Below are positions 58,866-64,000 of a DNA stretch of 64,000 nt, piece after piece. The position numbers and the translations under genes were made by a program. A model generated the notes under the pieces. The model was not told where the DNA came from. It did no database searches and worked only from the letters and a program-made list of their open reading frames with translations. The stretch is from contig NC_020453.1 in the NCBI RefSeq assembly GCF_000344805.1, positions 372,001 to 436,000 of the forward strand. The letters run 5' to 3'. Numbering within the stretch: position 1 is the stretch's first letter; every line of letters starts with the position of its first letter. Origin of the DNA: Bradyrhizobium oligotrophicum S58 (GTDB lineage: Bacteria > Pseudomonadota > Alphaproteobacteria > Rhizobiales > Xanthobacteraceae).

Positions 58866-60047
58866 ATGCTGTCCACTCCGTCAGACGCGTTCCGCGCGCA
58901 ATATCAGTCTTTGGTCGATACCGGTGCGATCGAGGCCGACGCCGCCCAGGCCGAGGTCGCCGACGCCTTGGCGGCGCTCGAGCGCAGGCTGTCCACCTAC
59001 AAGCCCGTGCGCAAGCAAGGTCTGTTCGGCCGCCTTTTTGCCGACAAGAGCGAGCCGCCGAACGGCCTCTATGTCCATGGCGAGGTCGGTCGCGGCAAGA
59101 CCATGCTGATGGACCTGTTCTTCCAGAACTGTCCGGTCGAGCATAAGCGCCGCGCGCATTTCCACGAATTCATGGCCGAGGTGCACGAGCGCATCTACGG
59201 CTACCGCCAGAACATCGCCCGCGGCGAGCTTGCCGATGCCGACGTGATCGGGCTCACGGCCCAGGCGATCTTCGACCAGGCCTGGCTGCTCTGCTTCGAC
59301 GAATTCCACGTCACCGACATCGCCGACGCGATGATCCTGGGCCGCCTGTTCGCCAGACTGTTCGAGCTCGGCACTGTCGTCATCGCGACATCGAACGTGG
59401 CGCCCGAGGACCTCTACAAAGGCGGCCTCAACCGCGCGCTGTTCCTGCCCTTCATCAAGCAGATCGCCGACCACATGGACGTGATGCGGCTGGACGCCCG
59501 CACCGATTTCCGGCTGGAGAAGCTCGCCGGCGTCAAGATGTGGCTGGTGCCGCCGGACGTCGATGCGCGCGCCGCGCTGGATAAGGCCTGGGCGCGGCTG
59601 ACCGGTCATGCCAAGTGCAAGCCGCGAGACATGACGATCAAGGGGCGCATCCTGCACGTGCCGTGCTCGGCCAATGGCGTCGCCCGTTTCGGCTTTGCCG
59701 ATCTGTGCGACAAGCCGCTCGCGGCCTCGGACTATCTGAGGCTGGCGCATGACTATCACACCATCCTGATCGACCACGTGCCGGTGATGGATCTGGCCGA
59801 GCGCAACGCCGCCAAGCGCTTCATCACTTTGATCGATACGCTCTACGACAACGCCGTGAAGCTGATCGCCTCGGCAGAAGCCGACCCGATCTCGCTATAC
59901 ATCGCGACCGAGGGCATCGAGGCCATGGAGTTCAAGCGGACCTCCTCGCGCCTGATCGAGATGGGCTCGGAGTCCTATTTGGCCCTGCCGCACGGCCGCA
60001 AGGATTCGGCCGCCTCCGGGACTTCTACGGGCCTGGTCGAAACCTGA
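58866..60047 (+). CDS. zapE: cell division protein ZapE (AFG1-type ATPase)
   Basis: 393 residues. Walker A GEVGRGKT is at about 72-79, Walker B LLCFDEFHVTDIADAM follows, and the downstream FRLEKLAGVKMWLVP region is typical. ZapE binds FtsZ in an ATP-dependent way and matters for division under stress; related AFG1 proteins act in protein quality control. In alphaproteobacteria it commonly sits before mdh and sucCD, as here. The ATG at 58866 has an unclear ribosome-binding site. Confidence 0.96.
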   Translation: MLSTPSDAFRAQYQSLVDTGAIEADAAQAEVADALAALERRLSTYKPVRKQGLFGRLFADKSEPPNGLYVHGEVGRGKTMLMDLFFQNCPVEHKRRAHFHEFMAEVHERIYGYRQNIARGELADADVIGLTAQAIFDQAWLLCFDEFHVTDIADAMILGRLFARLFELGTVVIATSNVAPEDLYKGGLNRALFLPFIKQIADHMDVMRLDARTDFRLEKLAGVKMWLVPPDVDARAALDKAWARLTGHAKCKPRDMTIKGRILHVPCSANGVARFGFADLCDKPLAASDYLRLAHDYHTILIDHVPVMDLAERNAAKRFITLIDTLYDNAVKLIASAEADPISLYIATEGIEAMEFKRTSSRLIEMGSESYLALPHGRKDSAASGTSTGLVET

Positions 60048-60216
60048 CAAACACCGCCTTTCCGGCAGCGCCCGCCGCCGGGCAGACAGCCGTGAAAAGG
60101 CCACGTCAATCATGCTGAAAGGATGATCAGCGCCCGTCGCCCGGTCCTGATCGAAATCAAGGCACGCCCGTCAATTGGCCATAGCGTGACTTGAACGGCC
60201 CGGGCGAAAGGGATAA

Positions 60217-61242
<1,026 letters not shown>

Positions 61243-61282
61243 AGGTAGCACGGCGGGCGGTCAGCCCGCTCCGATGAGTTGC

Positions 61283-61315
61283 AGGATGCTTGGTATATGG
61301 TATACCAAGCATCCT
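61283..61315. promoter_or_regulatory. perfect 15-bp palindrome between mdh and sucC
   Basis: AGGATGCTTGGTATA (61283-61297) and its exact reverse complement (61301-61315) are separated by TGG. It contains the perfect palindrome TGGTATACCA (61298-61307) and shares 12 bases with the zapE upstream region. It has no T-run after it, so an operator or an mRNA-processing hairpin is more likely than a terminator. sucC starts 51 bases downstream. Confidence 0.5.
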
Positions 61316-61365
61316 CAGAAGAATTCCAGACGTCACCCCTTTGCGGGTTCGGGGAGCAAGCGCTT

Positions 61366-62562
<1,197 letters not shown>

Positions 62563-62617
62563 GCGCCGTTTCAGGCGCTCGCTTCACCCTCACCGCAACG
62601 CTTTTAGAGAAAGCACG

Positions 62618-63502
62618 ATGTCCATCCTCATCGACAAGAATACCAAGGTCATCTGCCAGGGCTTCACTGGCAAGAACGGCACCTTCCACTCCGAGGCGGC
62701 GATCGCCTACGGCACCAAGATGGTCGGCGGCACCTCGCCCGGTAAGGGCGGCTCCACCCATCTCGGCCTGCCGGTGTTTGACACCGTCAAGGAGGCCCGC
62801 GAGGCCACCGGGGCCGACGCCTCGGTGATCTACGTGCCGCCGCCGGGCGCAGCCGACGCGATCTGCGAGGCGATCGACGCCGAGATCCCGCTGATCGTCT
62901 GCATCACCGAGGGCATCCCGGTGCTGGACATGGTCCGGGTGAAGCGCTCGCTGCAGGGCTCCAAGTCGCGCCTGATCGGGCCGAACTGCCCGGGCGTCAT
63001 GACCGCCGGCGAGTGCAAGATCGGCATCATGCCGGCCAACATCTTCAAGCCCGGCTCGGTCGGCATCGTGTCGCGCTCCGGCACCCTGACCTATGAAGCG
63101 GTGTTCCAGACCACGTCGGAAGGCCTCGGCCAGACCACCGCGGTCGGCATCGGCGGCGACCCGGTCAAGGGCACCGAGTTCATCGAGATGCTGGAGATGT
63201 TCCTGGCCGACCCCAAGACGACCTCGATCATCATGATCGGCGAGATCGGCGGCTCGGCCGAGGAGGACGCGGCGCAGTTCATCAAGGACGAAGCCAAGCG
63301 CGGCCGCAAGAAACCGATGGTGGGATTCATCGCCGGCGTCACCGCACCTCCCGGCCGTCGCATGGGCCATGCCGGCGCCATCATCTCGGGCGGCAAGGGC
63401 GATGCGGGATCGAAGACCGCTGCGATGGAAGCGGCTGGTATTACAGTGTCTCCGTCGCCCGCGCGGCTCGGCAAGACGCTTGTCGAAAAGTTGAAATCCT
63501 GA
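62618..63502 (+). CDS. sucD: succinate--CoA ligase, alpha subunit
   Basis: A 294-residue CoA-binding subunit. The CoA site near the N-terminus ([18 protein letters not shown]), the LIGPNCPG motif and the phosphorylated His251 in [10 protein letters not shown] are present. It forms the heterotetramer with SucC. sucA follows after a hairpin. Confidence 0.99.
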   Translation: MSILIDKNTKVICQGFTGKNGTFHSEAAIAYGTKMVGGTSPGKGGSTHLGLPVFDTVKEAREATGADASVIYVPPPGAADAICEAIDAEIPLIVCITEGIPVLDMVRVKRSLQGSKSRLIGPNCPGVMTAGECKIGIMPANIFKPGSVGIVSRSGTLTYEAVFQTTSEGLGQTTAVGIGGDPVKGTEFIEMLEMFLADPKTTSIIMIGEIGGSAEEDAAQFIKDEAKRGRKKPMVGFIAGVTAPPGRRMGHAGAIISGGKGDAGSKTAAMEAAGITVSPSPARLGKTLVEKLKS

Positions 63503-63567
63503 TTCAGGACTTAGTGCTTTTCGGCGCGAATATTTACAAAGAATAAGGTAAACCGTCCTAACCCGAG

Positions 63568-63600
63568 CCTGACCCGCTTTCCCCAGCGGGTCAGGTATTG
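63568..63600 (+). terminator. hairpin between sucD and sucA (possible partial terminator)
   Basis: A perfect 11-bp stem (63568-63578 with 63585-63595, loop of 6) is followed by TATTG and, 10 bases on, a TTTTT. It could end most sucCD transcripts or balance their level against sucA. Confidence 0.6.
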
Positions 63601-63642
63601 CGCCGTTTTTGATGGGCGCATCGAAATTACCAGGACGTCATC

Positions 63643-64000
63643 ATGTCTCGCCAAGATGCGAACGCCGCCTTCGCCCTGTCATCTTTTCTGCAGGGCACCA
63701 ATGCCACCTACATCGATGAGATCTACGCTCGCTACGAGAAGGACCCCGCTTCGGTCGACCCGGAGTGGCAGGAGTTCTTCAAGAGCCTGAAGGACGCGCC
63801 GGCCGACGTGCAGAAGAATGCGTCGGGCCCCTCCTGGGCGCGCAGCAACTGGCCGGTCTCCCCCCGCGACGAATTGACCTCCGCGCTCGACGGCAACTGG
63901 GCCGTGGTCGAGAAGAAGGTCGGCGAGAAGATCGCAGCCAAGGCGCAGACCAAGGGCGTCGAGCTGTCGGTGGCCGACGTCAACCAGGCCACCCGCGACT
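63643..64000 (+). CDS. sucA: 2-oxoglutarate dehydrogenase E1 component, partial
   Basis: The first 119 codons of a gene that runs off the right edge. The N-terminal helix SSFLQGTNATYIDEIYARYE and the EWQEFFKSLKDAPA region are diagnostic of the thiamine-diphosphate E1 subunit of the oxoglutarate dehydrogenase complex. It takes 2-oxoglutarate to the succinyl stage with SucB and Lpd, which should lie further right. The start is at the ATG at 63643; the nearest upstream purine stretch is CCAGGACG. Confidence 0.95.
   Translation, partial: MSRQDANAAFALSSFLQGTNATYIDEIYARYEKDPASVDPEWQEFFKSLKDAPADVQKNASGPSWARSNWPVSPRDELTSALDGNWAVVEKKVGEKIAAKAQTKGVELSVADVNQATRD

Overview
The window is high-GC chromosomal DNA from an alphaproteobacterium, most likely Bradyrhizobium or a close relative in the Nitrobacteraceae. 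The evidence is the gene content and order (zapE-mdh-sucC-sucD-sucA; ffh-rpsP-rimM-trmD-rplS; ccmABCDG; dapF-mtaB-ftsY), the codon use, and several families of short intergenic inverted repeats of the kind common in Bradyrhizobium. I saw no rRNA, tRNA, CRISPR array, prophage or insertion-sequence transposase. Nearly all of it is housekeeping sequence with small accessory patches.

Layout. 0-12 kb: a cut-off sulfotransferase-like gene, a chemoreceptor, an L,D-transpeptidase, acetyl-CoA synthetase, a eukaryotic-type topoisomerase IB, a fasciclin protein, a cytochrome b561 / sulfite-oxidase-like molybdoenzyme pair and an MFS permease. 12-19 kb: leuB, a ribose-type sugar ABC transporter and a 1.3 kb repeat-filled gap. 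19-26 kb: asd, beta-carbonic anhydrase, a CitE-like lyase, a cytochrome c, a glycosyltransferase-like protein, leuD and a zincin. 26-28.5 kb: four small secreted proteins rich in His, Gly or Pro. 28.9-36 kb: leuC, then the ribosome/SRP cluster rplS-trmD-(MDR oxidoreductase)-rimM-rpsP-ffh. 36-44 kb: a metallo-beta-lactamase-fold hydrolase, SIMPL and GyrI-like periplasmic proteins, dapF-mtaB, an RluA-type pseudouridine synthase, ftsY and a YciB-type septation protein. 44-47.4 kb: cytochrome c maturation genes. 47.6-58.7 kb: acnA, DUF1223, DUF2794, a GNAT acetyltransferase, a Bax-inhibitor-1 protein with a candidate ybhL leader, an ABC exporter (ybbP/ybbA) divergent from tesA, and a 2',3'-cyclic phosphodiesterase. 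58.8-64 kb: zapE and the TCA genes mdh, sucC, sucD and sucA (cut off at the right edge).

Functional links. The three leucine-specific genes (leuB, leuC, leuD) lie within 19 kb but are not one operon. The TCA genes acnA, mdh, sucCD and sucA are within 17 kb, with acs feeding acetyl-CoA. ccmABCDG makes c-type cytochromes such as the one at 23 kb.

The most unusual feature is how the palindromic repeats interact with genes. One GC-rich repeat lies in frame inside the RluA-family gene, adding about 48 residues directly and about 75 with its flanks. Three other genes (rimM, mtaB, the carbonic anhydrase) end inside repeats that supply their last codons. Two intact ~215-220 bp elements with 42-bp terminal inverted repeats look like miniature mobile elements, and a composite relative separates ccmA from ccmB. 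Other points to check are a candidate small RNA at 51.43-51.56 kb, a palindrome before sucC that shares a 12-mer with the zapE upstream region, and a 22-bp motif upstream of two of the small secreted-protein genes. I found no clearly new multi-gene system.
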